In this document: positions 9,842 to 20,766 of the stretch, one piece after another
How the letters are laid out: each line of letters opens with the position of its first letter
Numbering within the stretch: the stretch's first letter is position 1
NCBI GenBank assembly: GCA_947486785.1
Contig: CANKUU010000014.1
Location: 1 to 64,000, forward strand
Source of the DNA: an uncultured Flavobacteriaceae bacterium
GTDB lineage: Bacteria > Bacteroidota > Bacteroidia > Flavobacteriales > Flavobacteriaceae
Direction of reading: 5' to 3'
Length of the DNA stretch: 64,000 bases
Program-made: the position numbers and the translations under genes
Notes under the pieces: generated by a model
What the model was told of the DNA's origin: nothing
The model's database searches: none
What the model saw: only the letters and a program-made list of their open reading frames with translations

Positions 9842-10072
9842 TTAAGAAAACTTGTCAACACCAATTTTATCTATAAGAGACTCAAATGTTGTTAATTTGG
9901 CAATATCTTCAGCATTCAAACTAACCTCAAATTTTTCTGAAACGAAACCAATTAGCACCATCATACCCATAGAATCCCATTCATCTAATTCTTGGAAATT
10001 TGTTTCTGCTGTTACTGTTGTTTCTATTTCCATTTCTTCTGCCAACTCGGCAATAAATTCTTCTTTTGTCAT
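9842..10072 (-). CDS. Dedicated acyl carrier protein
   Basis: A 76-residue acidic protein with the phosphopantetheine attachment motif DEWDSMG; the Ser in D-S-M is the attachment site (D-S-L is the commonest form, D-S-M is well tolerated). Length and helical pattern fit an ACP. It is not in the usual fab cluster but sits between a ketoacyl synthase III (nine bases upstream) and an SDR, so it is probably a specialised carrier that holds a short acyl chain for transfer to an amino sugar. Confidence 0.92.
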   Translation of the reverse strand: MTKEEFIAELAEEMEIETTVTAETNFQELDEWDSMGMMVLIGFVSEKFEVSLNAEDIAKLTTFESLIDKIGVDKFS

Positions 10073-10081
10073 ATTTTAAAA

Positions 10082-11089
10082 TTATAAAGCATTACTGATT
10101 TTTATTAAACCTCCAGACCATGACAGCCCCACTCCGAAACCAACCAAAATAATATCTTCTGATTTGTTGATATTCTGAGAATATTGTTTTAAAGCAATAG
10201 GTATGGTGTTAGACACCGTATTCCCACCATCTTTTAAATTAATATAAAATTTTTCTTCTGTGATTTTTAATCGTTTTCGCATAAAATTAAGCATAAAAGC
10301 ATTGGCTTGATGAAATATGAACTGCGAAATACTCTCTTTATCTATAAAGTTCTTTGCCAAAATTTCTTTTGTGAAATTTGGAATTACACTAGAGGTAAAA
10401 TTAAAAACCTCTGGTCCATTCATATATAAATGATTATCGGTATACTTATTGTCTGTACCGTATTCTTTGACTAAACAATTTTTGTCATATTTATGTTTGC
10501 TTGCTCCATTTTTTACAATCAACTTATCATAGCCACTTCCATCTGTTCCAAACACAAAATTTCCAATATTATCTTCTTCAGACTCAACAATCAATGTTGC
10601 AGTTGCTGCATCACCAAATATTGATCTATTCGTTCGGTCTCCGGGGTGTATAAATTTAGAATACGTCTCTGTAGTAACCAACAGAACATTTTTAGCCTGT
10701 TTTGATTCAATAAGCGCTTTTCCCATACTTAAACCGTAGGTGTAACCAGAACAGCCCAAATTAAAATCTAAAGCCCCAATACCTTTCCTTAAACCCAGTT
10801 CATCTTGAAGAATACAAGCAGTCGTAGGCAGCAAATACTCAGGACTTTGAGTACAATATAAAATATAGTCGATTTGATTTTTATCTACTCCTCTTTCAAA
10901 AAGTTTTAATGACGCAGCACGCGCCAAATTAAAACCCGTCTCGTTATTTTTTACAATATATCTGGCATAAATACCGACTTTTTTTTCAAAATTCAGAAAA
11001 TCATAATCAGGGAATTCCTTTTTCAAATCCTGATTAGTTACTTTTGTTTCAGGAAAACAATACTCAATCGCAGAAATTTTACATCCCAT
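10082..11089 (-). CDS. 3-oxoacyl-ACP synthase III family protein (FabH-like)
   Basis: A 335-residue thiolase-fold condensing enzyme with the complete Cys-His-Asn triad of the KAS III family: Cys113 in NLGCSGYTYGL, His260 in FIFHQANAF and Asn290 in DGGNTVSNTIP. GDAATATLI (159-167) is another family motif. It would condense an acyl-CoA starter with malonyl-ACP to give a 3-ketoacyl-ACP. The gene is nine bases upstream of the ACP gene and ten bases downstream of an AAC(3)-like acyltransferase gene. In this setting it probably makes the short 3-keto chain that becomes an N-acyl group on a sugar, rather than serving general fatty acid synthesis. Confidence 0.92.
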   Translation of the reverse strand: MGCKISAIEYCFPETKVTNQDLKKEFPDYDFLNFEKKVGIYARYIVKNNETGFNLARAASLKLFERGVDKNQIDYILYCTQSPEYLLPTTACILQDELGLRKGIGALDFNLGCSGYTYGLSMGKALIESKQAKNVLLVTTETYSKFIHPGDRTNRSIFGDAATATLIVESEEDNIGNFVFGTDGSGYDKLIVKNGASKHKYDKNCLVKEYGTDNKYTDNHLYMNGPEVFNFTSSVIPNFTKEILAKNFIDKESISQFIFHQANAFMLNFMRKRLKITEEKFYINLKDGGNTVSNTIPIALKQYSQNINKSEDIILVGFGVGLSWSGGLIKISNAL

Positions 11090-11099
11090 AATCTAGTTT

Positions 11100-11966
11100 T
11101 TACTTTTTTAACTTATCAATTATTTTTAACAAAAAAAATGGTAACGTTTTTAAACCATCTATGTAAAAATTCCCATAACAATCAATGCAATATTTGTTTG
11201 CACATTGAATCATTTTTCTATTATTTTTTAATTCTTTTTTAACTATGTCATAGCATTTTTTTCCATCCATAATTGCACTTTGAGCATTTCCTACATAGCT
11301 AAAATCGATTTCATTTTGTATAACAAGTGGTCCTATAAGTTTATGTCCTCCTTTTGAACAACCCCCGTAATCATTAACAGTAAATAGTTCGATTTTATTT
11401 TCTTCGGTTTTATAGTATGTTTGAAATAAACCTTTATTAGGCATTTTTAAAGTATAACCAAGCTGCTCCTGTGCATAGTGAATTGCCTGTGGTGCATTTT
11501 TATTATCCAAAGTGCCAATCATTACAAATTTTCCCCCCCTTTTTATTATCTCACCAACTACCGAGTAACTCATTGATTTATGATTATGTGATTCGAAAAT
11601 TTCTGCTATAGAACTCCCTAATCCCACATATGAATTTGTTGGATGCTTACTGCGAAATGCAATATCTTTTTTTACCAAAAAACTAGGTAATGCTCCACTT
11701 GTTGTTGGAGCAAATCGATCAAACAAAATTTTTTTGTCTTTTCTAAATCTAAAAAAAGTTTTAGTAAAAGAAGGTAATATAATTCCTCCTTTGTCTCCAA
11801 CTATCTCCATTAAAATTTCAATCCATAATTTTAAGGTTTCTTTTCGACTCTTATAAAAAAAACCAACCTTAAATACATCGATACTTATAAAAAGTAAGTC
11901 CCCTTTTTTAATACCAAGTTCAATTAAGTCTTTTTTTAGACTATCTTTTGTAACTTCTGATTTCAT
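11100..11966 (-). CDS. AAC(3)-fold N-acyltransferase, probably acting on an amino sugar
   Basis: A 288-residue member of the aminoglycoside 3-N-acetyltransferase (AAC(3)/YokD) family. Visible signatures are KGGIILPSFT, SKHPTNSYVGLGS and the following FVMIGT. Family members move an acyl group from a thioester to an amine. AntD of anthrose biosynthesis is, to my knowledge, a nucleotide-sugar N-acyltransferase of this fold using a 3-hydroxybutyryl donor, so the neighbouring KAS III, ACP and SDR strongly suggest the same kind of job here. A true antibiotic-resistance role is unlikely given the context. The gene ends ten bases before KAS III and abuts the flippase gene stop without spacing. Confidence 0.85.
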   Translation of the reverse strand: MKSEVTKDSLKKDLIELGIKKGDLLFISIDVFKVGFFYKSRKETLKLWIEILMEIVGDKGGIILPSFTKTFFRFRKDKKILFDRFAPTTSGALPSFLVKKDIAFRSKHPTNSYVGLGSSIAEIFESHNHKSMSYSVVGEIIKRGGKFVMIGTLDNKNAPQAIHYAQEQLGYTLKMPNKGLFQTYYKTEENKIELFTVNDYGGCSKGGHKLIGPLVIQNEIDFSYVGNAQSAIMDGKKCYDIVKKELKNNRKMIQCANKYCIDCYGNFYIDGLKTLPFFLLKIIDKLKK

Positions 11967-13241
11967 TTAAAAAAAATTCAATTTTTTATATCCTGCCGCA
12001 GCTCTATATTGTAACAAAGTATGCAATATATAATAGACAACATAGGTTGTGGTATATAATTTTATTGATAAAACATAATCTAATTTTATATATCCAATAT
12101 AGATTGCTAGGATAGAAAAAACAGCTCTGAATATTTGCAAAATCATATCACTCCGTTGACTCTTATTGAAAACAATTGTATAGGACATAGGAGTTGATAA
12201 AAAATTTGAAAATATTGAAAAAGACAAATATTTAGTAATCGTACCTGCTATTAGCCATTCATCCCCGAAAACAAAACTAAACAATGCCTCACTAAAAAAA
12301 AACAACATCAAAAATGGAACAATTCCAATTAAAAACAACCTTTTAAAAGTTTTCACGAACAATTCTTCGCAATTCCCATGTAACACATAGTTTTCAGCTG
12401 CTTTTTGCCTATAGACTTCTTCAATTGCCCTTGCGATCATATCTACCATACCACCTGTTATTCTTTGTGAAAGGGCATAACATCCGGCAATTGAAGCACC
12501 AAAATATGAAGTAAATAAAATTACTGGAGCATTTGAAGCTACAGTACCTGTAAAAGTAGCGAACATAAGATATTTTGGATATTCCTTATAATGCTTGAGC
12601 AAAACTATGGATCTTTTCTTATTAAAATCATCTACTTTCAATGATACTTTACTTTTAAGATAAAAAAAGTTTAAAAGCTGCCCAATAATTGTCCCAAAAA
12701 TAAGGCCATTTATTTTGGTTGTAACACCAATAAACAAGGATGAAAGCGTTACAGAAGTACTCGACATTACTTTTGAAGTGCTTTTCTCTTTATACATTTT
12801 TTTTCTATTCAACCAATACGATAATATTGAAACATTTGATATAAAAAAAACGGAAAAAGGAAGAAAAAACAACCACTCCTTAATATCCCTATTACCCATT
12901 AGAAAGGCAATTTTCGAATTAAATAAAACAACAATAATTAGTAAAATAAAACAATAGAAAACAGTAAAAATAAATGATGATACCGCAAGATTTTTTGCGT
13001 CATTGTCGTATTTCGGCTCAATTATCGATAAATCATAGCGCCCAGTAGCAAAAACTGCCAAAATTGCACTCATTCCTGTATATACACCAAGCAGTCCAAA
13101 ATCTTCAGTCGTAAATACTCTAGTTAAAACAGGGCTTAAAATTAAAGGAATTGCCTGAGCTATGGCAAATCCAGAAACTAAGGTTACTACATTCTTAAGA
13201 AAATCTGATGAGGAAAATTTATTGATAAGTTTATTCAACAT
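11967..13241 (-). CDS. Wzx-type polysaccharide flippase (MATE/MOP superfamily)
   Basis: A 424-residue integral membrane protein with about twelve predicted helices. The start region, VTLVSGFAIAQAIPLILSPVLTR with FTTEDFGLLG just after, is characteristic of lipopolysaccharide flippases (polysaccharide_synt family). It would move undecaprenyl-linked repeat units from the cytoplasm to the periplasm for the Wzy-like polymerase. I start it at the ATG at 13241; the frame is open two codons further to a TTG at 13247. It lies eight bases after the stop of the WbpB-like gene, and its own stop abuts the next gene, so it is part of the operon. Confidence 0.9.
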   Translation of the reverse strand: MLNKLINKFSSSDFLKNVVTLVSGFAIAQAIPLILSPVLTRVFTTEDFGLLGVYTGMSAILAVFATGRYDLSIIEPKYDNDAKNLAVSSFIFTVFYCFILLIIVVLFNSKIAFLMGNRDIKEWLFFLPFSVFFISNVSILSYWLNRKKMYKEKSTSKVMSSTSVTLSSLFIGVTTKINGLIFGTIIGQLLNFFYLKSKVSLKVDDFNKKRSIVLLKHYKEYPKYLMFATFTGTVASNAPVILFTSYFGASIAGCYALSQRITGGMVDMIARAIEEVYRQKAAENYVLHGNCEELFVKTFKRLFLIGIVPFLMLFFFSEALFSFVFGDEWLIAGTITKYLSFSIFSNFLSTPMSYTIVFNKSQRSDMILQIFRAVFSILAIYIGYIKLDYVLSIKLYTTTYVVYYILHTLLQYRAAAGYKKLNFF

Positions 13242-13249
13242 ATTCAATC

Positions 13250-14802
<1,553 letters not shown>

Positions 14803-14815
14803 ATAAATTTTAGTT

Positions 14816-15589
14816 TCATTCAAGAACACTATTCTTAGGTCTTCTTGCTAAAGTACGATAATTTTTAGCCCTTTGAAGAAAGACGGTGGTACGCAAGTTA
14901 TTTTCTTCTAAAATACGTTCTGCAAAACCATACCATGTCATTGCTTTACCATCGGTAAAATGGTGAACACCATATTTTTTTGTTGTTAAATTAATTAGCC
15001 TCAAAATGTAGGCTGCTAAGTTATTTGCATTTGTAGGGCAACCCGTTTGGTCATCTGCAATTTGTAAGTCTTCTCCATTATTTGCCTTGCTGAGTATCGT
15101 TTTGTAAAAATTTTTACCAAATTCTGAGTATAACCATGAGGTTCTAATAATACAATACTGCTTTAAAATTTGTTGTATGTATTGCTCTCCCAGTAACTTA
15201 GATTTTCCGTACACATTAATGGGGTTTGTATCATCGGTAATACAGTACGGTGTTACCTTCTCCCCATCAAAAACATAATCTGTAGAGACATGGATTAAAG
15301 TTACATTTTTTAATAAACAAGCATTTGCTAATAGTTTAACCCCTTCTGCATTAACCTCATAAGCAATTTCTGGTGTTTTCTCTGCTTGCTCTACATTTGT
15401 ATATGCTGCACAATTTATACAATATTCAAAGTTATTAGCAGCAAATACCTCAGCAATTTGTTCGGCGTTGGTAATATCTAAGGATTTTGAATTATAATAT
15501 ACAAATTGGTATTCTTTGGTGTTCTTTGCAATTTTTTGAATGCACTTACCGAGTTGCCCATCTGCTCCTGTAACTAAGATATTTCTCAT
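14816..15589 (-). CDS. rfbD: dTDP-4-dehydrorhamnose reductase, C-terminally short
   Basis: A 257-residue SDR-extended reductase for the last step to dTDP-L-rhamnose. It has the cofactor motif TGADGQLGK, the catalytic STDYVFDG and YGKSKLLGE motifs and a C-terminal substrate region ending RRPKNSVLE. Family members usually have about 285-300 residues and continue after SVL with a D-x-S/T-K-I/L motif and roughly 25-30 more residues. Here a stop follows directly, while the next codons in the +1 frame read NETKI, as expected of the missing tail. The ATG overlaps the rmlC stop by four bases. Activity may survive, since catalytic residues are intact, but the end is unusual. Confidence 0.9.
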   Translation of the reverse strand: MRNILVTGADGQLGKCIQKIAKNTKEYQFVYYNSKSLDITNAEQIAEVFAANNFEYCINCAAYTNVEQAEKTPEIAYEVNAEGVKLLANACLLKNVTLIHVSTDYVFDGEKVTPYCITDDTNPINVYGKSKLLGEQYIQQILKQYCIIRTSWLYSEFGKNFYKTILSKANNGEDLQIADDQTGCPTNANNLAAYILRLINLTTKKYGVHHFTDGKAMTWYGFAERILEENNLRTTVFLQRAKNYRTLARRPKNSVLE

Positions 15590-16131
15590 GAAAACAGTTC
15601 TTTAAAAGTGGGGAGAACTGCGTCTTTTTCTGAAAGTAATATATCTGAAGCAGGTAACTGCCAATCTATTTGCAGGGTCTCATCATTCCATAAAATGCCA
15701 TTTTCAGCAGGTTTGTGGTAATATGCATCACATTTATAAACAAAAGTGGCTTGCTCAGATAAGGTTAAAAAACCGTGAGCCATACCTTTTGGTATAAAAA
15801 GAGATCTATTGTTTTCTTCAGACAAATGTATTTTAAAATACTGACCAAAAGTGTTGCTCTCTGGGCGCAGGTCTACAGCAACATCTAAAACTTCACCTTT
15901 AACCACACGTACCCATTTTGACTGAGCAAAGTCGCCTTCTTGAAAATGAAGCCCCCTTAGCACTCCCTTTTTTGAAATAGATTGATTGTCTTGAACAAAG
16001 TCTATGTCTTGCCCTATGGCTTGCTCAAATTTTTTCTTGTGATAAGATTCAAAAAACAAACCTCTTTCGTCATCAAAAATTTGGAACTCAACTATAAAAC
16101 ATCCTTCTAAATTAGTTTCTGTAATTTTCAA
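15586..16131 (-). CDS. rfbC: dTDP-4-dehydrorhamnose 3,5-epimerase
   Basis: A 181-residue cupin epimerase that converts dTDP-4-keto-6-deoxyglucose to dTDP-4-keto-rhamnose. The catalytic His lies in VLRGLHFQ (about 58-65). QSKWVRVVKGEVLDVAVDLR and FIPKGMAHGFLTLSE are family signatures, and ILWNDETLQIDW is the usual C-terminal motif. Length is standard. The best start is a TTG at 16131 giving MKITETNLEGCFIVE, which aligns with the family start; no ATG lies nearby. It is 30 bases downstream of rmlA and overlaps rmlD by four bases. Confidence 0.95.
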   Translation of the reverse strand: MKITETNLEGCFIVEFQIFDDERGLFFESYHKKKFEQAIGQDIDFVQDNQSISKKGVLRGLHFQEGDFAQSKWVRVVKGEVLDVAVDLRPESNTFGQYFKIHLSEENNRSLFIPKGMAHGFLTLSEQATFVYKCDAYYHKPAENGILWNDETLQIDWQLPASDILLSEKDAVLPTFKELFS

Positions 16132-16161
16132 AACTTACTGCTATTTTCTGTATTATAAATC

Positions 16162-17016
16162 TTAAAGCATCATTAAATACTTACCATAACCACTTTTCAA
16201 TAAGGGTTTTGCCAATAGCTGAAGCTGGTCTTTGCTAATATAACCCATATCATAGGCAACTTCTTCAATAGCACCTACTTTAAGGCCTTGTCGCTCTTGA
16301 ATTACCTCTACTAATTTTGCGGCTTGCATTAGCGAACTAAAAGTACCCGTATCAAGCCAAGCCGTTCCTCTATCTAAAATACGCACCTGTAAGTTGCCTC
16401 TTTCTAGATAAACACGGTTAATATCAGTTATTTCTAACTCTCCACGTTCACTAGGGCTAATATGTTTTGCAATTTCAACCACGTCGTTATCGTAGAAATA
16501 AATACCTGGAACCGCAAAATTTGATTTCGGATGAGTTGGTTTCTCTTCAATAGATATTGCATTTCCATCCTCATTAAATTCTACAACTCCATATCTTTCA
16601 GGGTCTTGTACATGATAACCATATATTACCCCACCCTCTGGGTTATTATTTTTTTGCAGTAGCTTTGCCAAGCCAGATCCGTAAAATATATTATCCCCTA
16701 AAATAAGAGCTACTTTATCTTTACCAATAAAAGATGCTCCAATAATAAAAGCCTCTGCCAATCCGTTAGGATTCTTCTGTATTGCAAACTGAAAATTGCA
16801 GCCTAGTTGTGAACCATCTCCTAATAGTTTCTTAAATAACGGAGCATCTTGAGCGGTAGTTATAAACAATATTTCTTGAATGCCTGAAGACATTAAAGTT
16901 GCCAATGGATAATAAATCATTGGCTTATCATAAATTGGCATTAGTTGTTTACTAATCGCATAGGTTATAGGGTGCAGCCTTGTTCCTGATCCTCCGGCAA
17001 GTATGATTCCTTTCAT
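16162..17016 (-). CDS. rfbA: Glucose-1-phosphate thymidylyltransferase
   Basis: A 284-residue nucleotidyltransferase joining dTTP and glucose-1-phosphate. The signature [14 protein letters not shown] is at residues 3-16, with [15 protein letters not shown] after it. [11 protein letters not shown] holds the metal-binding Asp, and [19 protein letters not shown] and [10 protein letters not shown] are further family motifs. Length is normal for the short RmlA type. It lies one base after the rmlB stop, so translation is probably coupled. Confidence 0.97.
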   Translation of the reverse strand: MKGIILAGGSGTRLHPITYAISKQLMPIYDKPMIYYPLATLMSSGIQEILFITTAQDAPLFKKLLGDGSQLGCNFQFAIQKNPNGLAEAFIIGASFIGKDKVALILGDNIFYGSGLAKLLQKNNNPEGGVIYGYHVQDPERYGVVEFNEDGNAISIEEKPTHPKSNFAVPGIYFYDNDVVEIAKHISPSERGELEITDINRVYLERGNLQVRILDRGTAWLDTGTFSSLMQAAKLVEVIQERQGLKVGAIEEVAYDMGYISKDQLQLLAKPLLKSGYGKYLMML

Positions 17017-17017
17017 A

Positions 17018-18052
17018 TTATACTTTTAGGTATTTTTTTAGGTACCATGTAATGGTTTTAATAATGCCAGATTCAAAATTTTCATCTGGTTTCCAACCTA
17101 ACTCATTACTTATTTTGGTTGCGTCTATAGCATATCTATAGTCGTGACCTAAACGATCATTTACGAAGGTAATTTGATGTGTATAACTTCCCTCTGACTT
17201 AGGTTGTAACTCGTCTAAAAGGCTACATATTCTTCTCGCAATAAACAGATTATTATATTCGTTATTGCCCCCAATAGCATAGGTTTCACCAGCACGACCT
17301 TCTTTAAAAACTGATGAAATACCTTTACAATGATCTAAAACATATAGCCAATCTCGAATATTGGTTCCGTCACCATAAATTGGAATTGACTCTCCTAACA
17401 AAGCTTTTCGAATAATAGTAGGTATCAACTTTTCATCATGTTGCTTTGGCCCGTAATTGTTTGAGCAGTTACTTGTAACTACGTTTAATCCGTAGGTATG
17501 AAAGTAGCTTCTGACCAACATATCTGAAGAGGCTTTTGACGCACTATAAGGGCTATTTGGAGCATATGGGGTTGTTTCTGTGAAAAAACCTTCGCTACCT
17601 AAGCTACCATATACCTCATCGGTTGATACATGATGAAAACGAGCAAGCTCAAAACCTTTAATAACTTTATTTGATGCATCTAACCAATGTCTTTTTGCTG
17701 CTTCTAGTAAAACAAAGGTTCCTTCAATATTTGTTTTTATAAAACTATCAGGCTTTTCTATCGAATTATCGACGTGTGATTCTGCTGCAAAATGTATGAT
17801 GCCTTTAAAATTATACCGTTGAAACAATTTATCTACCAATTGGGCATCACAGATATCTCCTTTTACGAAATGGTACCGTTCATTTGCGGTTAGTTCCTCT
17901 AAATTAGATAACTCACCTGCATATGTTAATAGATCAAGATTAACTATTTGAATGTCTGGATTATCGGCTAAAAAATAGGGTACAAAGTTACTGCCAATAA
18001 AGCCGGCGCCTCCAGTTACTAATATAGTATTATCGTCTGAGTTTATACTCAT
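17018..18052 (-). CDS. rfbB: dTDP-glucose 4,6-dehydratase
   Basis: A 344-residue extended SDR that makes dTDP-4-keto-6-deoxyglucose. The NAD motif TGGAGFIGS, the catalytic [12 protein letters not shown] (Thr-Asp-Glu) and YSASKASSD (Tyr-Lys) are all present, as are [14 protein letters not shown] and the sugar-binding [12 protein letters not shown]. Length is normal. The ATG overlaps the stop of the wzz-like gene in an ATGA, typical of translational coupling. Its product can feed rhamnose or, via other enzymes, amino-deoxy sugars that the acyl module could decorate. Confidence 0.97.
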   Translation of the reverse strand: MSINSDDNTILVTGGAGFIGSNFVPYFLADNPDIQIVNLDLLTYAGELSNLEELTANERYHFVKGDICDAQLVDKLFQRYNFKGIIHFAAESHVDNSIEKPDSFIKTNIEGTFVLLEAAKRHWLDASNKVIKGFELARFHHVSTDEVYGSLGSEGFFTETTPYAPNSPYSASKASSDMLVRSYFHTYGLNVVTSNCSNNYGPKQHDEKLIPTIIRKALLGESIPIYGDGTNIRDWLYVLDHCKGISSVFKEGRAGETYAIGGNNEYNNLFIARRICSLLDELQPKSEGSYTHQITFVNDRLGHDYRYAIDATKISNELGWKPDENFESGIIKTITWYLKKYLKV

Positions 18053-19065
18053 GCTTTGAGTCTTTTAGATCTTCGCTCTAAATATTGAAAAAAGGATATT
18101 AATAAATATCCAAAAATGAGTAAGCTTGGAATTAAAAAATAAGTTTGATTAAAAAATGACTTCTTAACGACTTGGTTATCACCAAAATTTTGAATAGTTA
18201 GTATATCTGTTTGCTGTGCTAATTCTAGCTCTTTCTCTTCTATTTCTTTTAACAAATTATTTTTCATTTCAAACAAAGATGGCAAATTTAAAGCGCTCTC
18301 TTTTTCAATAATAACAGCACTCGACGAAGATTTTTCTTTATTCATTATGAGGGATTTTGAATAATTTTTTATCAGATCATCTATTTGAAATATTATCGCC
18401 TTATTTTTTTCAATTCTAGACTTTGCATTGACTATGTAAACTGATTTTAAATCTTGAAAATATTCATTCTTATTAATATAATTCATCATTTTTTCAGCAA
18501 TCTTTGGTCCCTTAGTGCCATCGTTATAACTAAACGTAATCTTGTAGTTCACTATGCTTTTTTCTGACAACTCTGATCGCAAAATATCTATAACAAAACT
18601 TTCGTCCTTAAAATTTTTGAGCAAATCAAGATATTCAATTTCATTTAGTAGCTCGTTTTCTGCTTTATCTGCTACTTCATCTTCAATTGCATTTATCTCA
18701 ATTTTAAAACCCTTTAAATCTTCTACGGCAACGTCCATTTTTTCGAAAAAAGAAGGATTCAGTTCCTTCAAATTTGCATCTATCTCACTAACCACTTCGT
18801 ATACATAGTTCTTGCTTTCAAAATTAGGTCGTACAATAACCTCTGTCTTTTGCTTTTTTGATACTATTTGCGACAAACCATAGCTAATAGCCAAACCTAT
18901 AATTAGTAAGCCTATCAATTTTAAAATTCTCTTTCGAATATAAATATATACTCGAAGTAGTAAATTACCTATTTTATCAATTCCTTTAGAAATTAGCTTA
19001 AAAAGCTGCGCTAAATCAATCTCATCTGATTGTTGGTTTGGATTGGGTTGTATTTGTTCTGCCAT
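18049..19065 (-). CDS. Wzz-like polysaccharide chain-length protein
   Basis: A 338-residue inner-membrane protein with a cytoplasmic N-terminus (IDLAQLFKLISKGIDK), a first membrane helix near residues 50-67 (LIGLLIIGLAISYGLSQIV), a large periplasmic, coiled-coil-prone domain, and a second helix near 312-328 (TYFLIPSLLIFGYLLISFF). This two-helix plan is that of Wzz co-polymerases, which set chain length together with Wzy. There is no tyrosine kinase domain, unlike the Wzc type. The gene directly follows the stop of the DUF6909-type gene and overlaps rmlB by four bases. Confidence 0.82.
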   Translation of the reverse strand: MAEQIQPNPNQQSDEIDLAQLFKLISKGIDKIGNLLLRVYIYIRKRILKLIGLLIIGLAISYGLSQIVSKKQKTEVIVRPNFESKNYVYEVVSEIDANLKELNPSFFEKMDVAVEDLKGFKIEINAIEDEVADKAENELLNEIEYLDLLKNFKDESFVIDILRSELSEKSIVNYKITFSYNDGTKGPKIAEKMMNYINKNEYFQDLKSVYIVNAKSRIEKNKAIIFQIDDLIKNYSKSLIMNKEKSSSSAVIIEKESALNLPSLFEMKNNLLKEIEEKELELAQQTDILTIQNFGDNQVVKKSFFNQTYFLIPSLLIFGYLLISFFQYLERRSKRLKA

Positions 19066-20754
19066 CTACTGTAGATTAAAAATTTGTGATATTATTTTTT
19101 CAGTAATTAAGTAAGTTGGTTTAACACCAGTTGTGCCTAAACCACCAGAAGCTAAGGTGCTTCCTGTTTTTAAAGGATTGTCTGATGCGTAGTATGCATA
19201 GCGCACTTTTACATCGCTACGAATACTCTTTCTAATTTTTGACGCTGCTTGTATTGCTTTTTGATAGTGCACCCCTTCCATTTCTAAACCAATAACATTC
19301 CAGGTTGATTGGTGAAAAAACTTTAAAATATCTTTATTCTGTAATGATGTTCCTAAAACAGTCACCATTGTACCTTGAAAAACTTCTAACCCGTGACCTT
19401 CAAAATCAGATTTACTTAATTCGTTTTTAAAAGGATAGTTATCTGCTGTTCCTTCAAATATATGGGCAGATGGTATCATTATATCTCCTTTTTCCCCTTC
19501 TAAAATACCCGCTTTGCCCATAATGGAAATAGAAGCGATATTTAAATAACTTGTTCCTTTGTCTTTTTCTTCAAAAGGTTTTAGCAACTCATCTATAGTC
19601 TCGTATGCCTGCTCGCCAAAAGCATAATCCATAACAAATATAACTGGTTTTTCTTTAATTGCTATATCGTCATTAAGGTTATAACAACAGGCATCAACCC
19701 CCATCTTTGCGGTATCAAATATTTGTACGTCTATGTTTGTTCCTGAGGTATCATCGATGGCGATCATTCCATTCTCCATAGCTGCTAACTCAACTTTTCT
19801 GCGCAAATCTTTATTACCAGATGAGCTTAAAGCTTCGTATATATCTAAAGAAGTGCTATCTGGAAAATCATTCTTTAAAGCCTTGCGAGCAAATAATGAA
19901 TTCATAACACTATGCATATTTGCGCTTATAATGTGAATAGGGCGATTAAGAAGCTTATTCTTTTGCAAAACAAGCTTAATAGATTCTGCCCAACGTTCGC
20001 CATGAATATGATGCCCTAAACGTTCGCGCAGTTGCGTGCTAAATGTTATTACTCTCTTTTTGCCTGTAACCTCTTCTTCAATAGCCAATTTACCAAGCCA
20101 CCAAATAATCTTTAAAAAGCGCTCAGGATTTTCTGTTGTTGCAAATTTTTGATGTACTTGTAACAACTCGTTAAAACTGCGTCCAAGAATATTTGCGGTG
20201 TGTATTAAAGCTACTTCTCTTTCTGCTTGGCTAAGCTCGTTCTTTTGAACGGCAATTTCTAGTTTCGACCAATCGCGAATGGTTTTGTTAGTATCTTGAA
20301 TAAGTACACGCTTACAAATTTTTTCAGACTCAATAAAAAGAAACGTTAGGTGTGTAAGAATATCATAAATATCTGAACGCCCTCGAGTAATCTCGATATT
20401 CATTTGTTCATCATCAATACGATAACAATTACGTCTTCTTTTTGGAGGAATAATTGGCTCCATATGAGAATTGATATAACCTTCATCTGATGTAAAATTG
20501 ATATAACGGCACTGCTCTATACCCTCTGGTAATCGTTCTAAAACGTAGATAAGTCCATTAAATTCGGCTTTATCTTCAGCAACCGTACCATAAATCTCAG
20601 GTCGCAATTCAAGAAGTGCGTTTTTAAGCGATTCGCCCGAAACACCAGTAGGCTTGTAAAAACCTCTGTTAAATAAATGACGCATAGTTACATATAAACG
20701 CTCGATTGCGTTTGTTGATTCTTGCGCACGTGTTGTTATACTTGTATTGCTCAT
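19066..20754 (-). CDS. DUF6909-type protein with a nucleoside-phosphorylase-like C-terminal half
   Basis: A 562-residue soluble protein from the ATG at 20754; the frame runs back to a TTG at 20766. I recognise it as the Bacteroidota family DUF6909, of unknown function. The C-terminal part resembles the purine nucleoside phosphorylase/MTA nucleosidase fold: GDIMIPSAHIFEGTADN, then VLGTSL, then NVIGLEMEGVHY (the family's E-M-E-G region, about residues 490-494) and VRYAYYASDNP in place of the usual R-x-I-S-D. The N-terminal half (GRSDIYDILTHLTFLFIESEKI) is helical. It is the first gene of the polysaccharide operon and abuts wzz. A TAATTTTG box at 20768-20775 could be its -7 element, giving a leader of only a few bases. 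Confidence 0.72.
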   Translation of the reverse strand: MSNTSITTRAQESTNAIERLYVTMRHLFNRGFYKPTGVSGESLKNALLELRPEIYGTVAEDKAEFNGLIYVLERLPEGIEQCRYINFTSDEGYINSHMEPIIPPKRRRNCYRIDDEQMNIEITRGRSDIYDILTHLTFLFIESEKICKRVLIQDTNKTIRDWSKLEIAVQKNELSQAEREVALIHTANILGRSFNELLQVHQKFATTENPERFLKIIWWLGKLAIEEEVTGKKRVITFSTQLRERLGHHIHGERWAESIKLVLQKNKLLNRPIHIISANMHSVMNSLFARKALKNDFPDSTSLDIYEALSSSGNKDLRRKVELAAMENGMIAIDDTSGTNIDVQIFDTAKMGVDACCYNLNDDIAIKEKPVIFVMDYAFGEQAYETIDELLKPFEEKDKGTSYLNIASISIMGKAGILEGEKGDIMIPSAHIFEGTADNYPFKNELSKSDFEGHGLEVFQGTMVTVLGTSLQNKDILKFFHQSTWNVIGLEMEGVHYQKAIQAASKIRKSIRSDVKVRYAYYASDNPLKTGSTLASGGLGTTGVKPTYLITEKIISQIFNLQ

Positions 20755-20766
20755 AAAAGTTTTCAA

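Noticed and set aside
9842-10079. Plus-strand open frame opposite the acyl carrier protein gene
   Set aside because: It mirrors the ACP gene almost base for base and encodes a Ser-rich product; an antisense shadow.
11100-11966. Reading the AAC(3)-like gene as an aminoglycoside resistance determinant
   Set aside because: It sits inside a polysaccharide operon next to ACP and KAS III; no resistance or mobile-element context is present.
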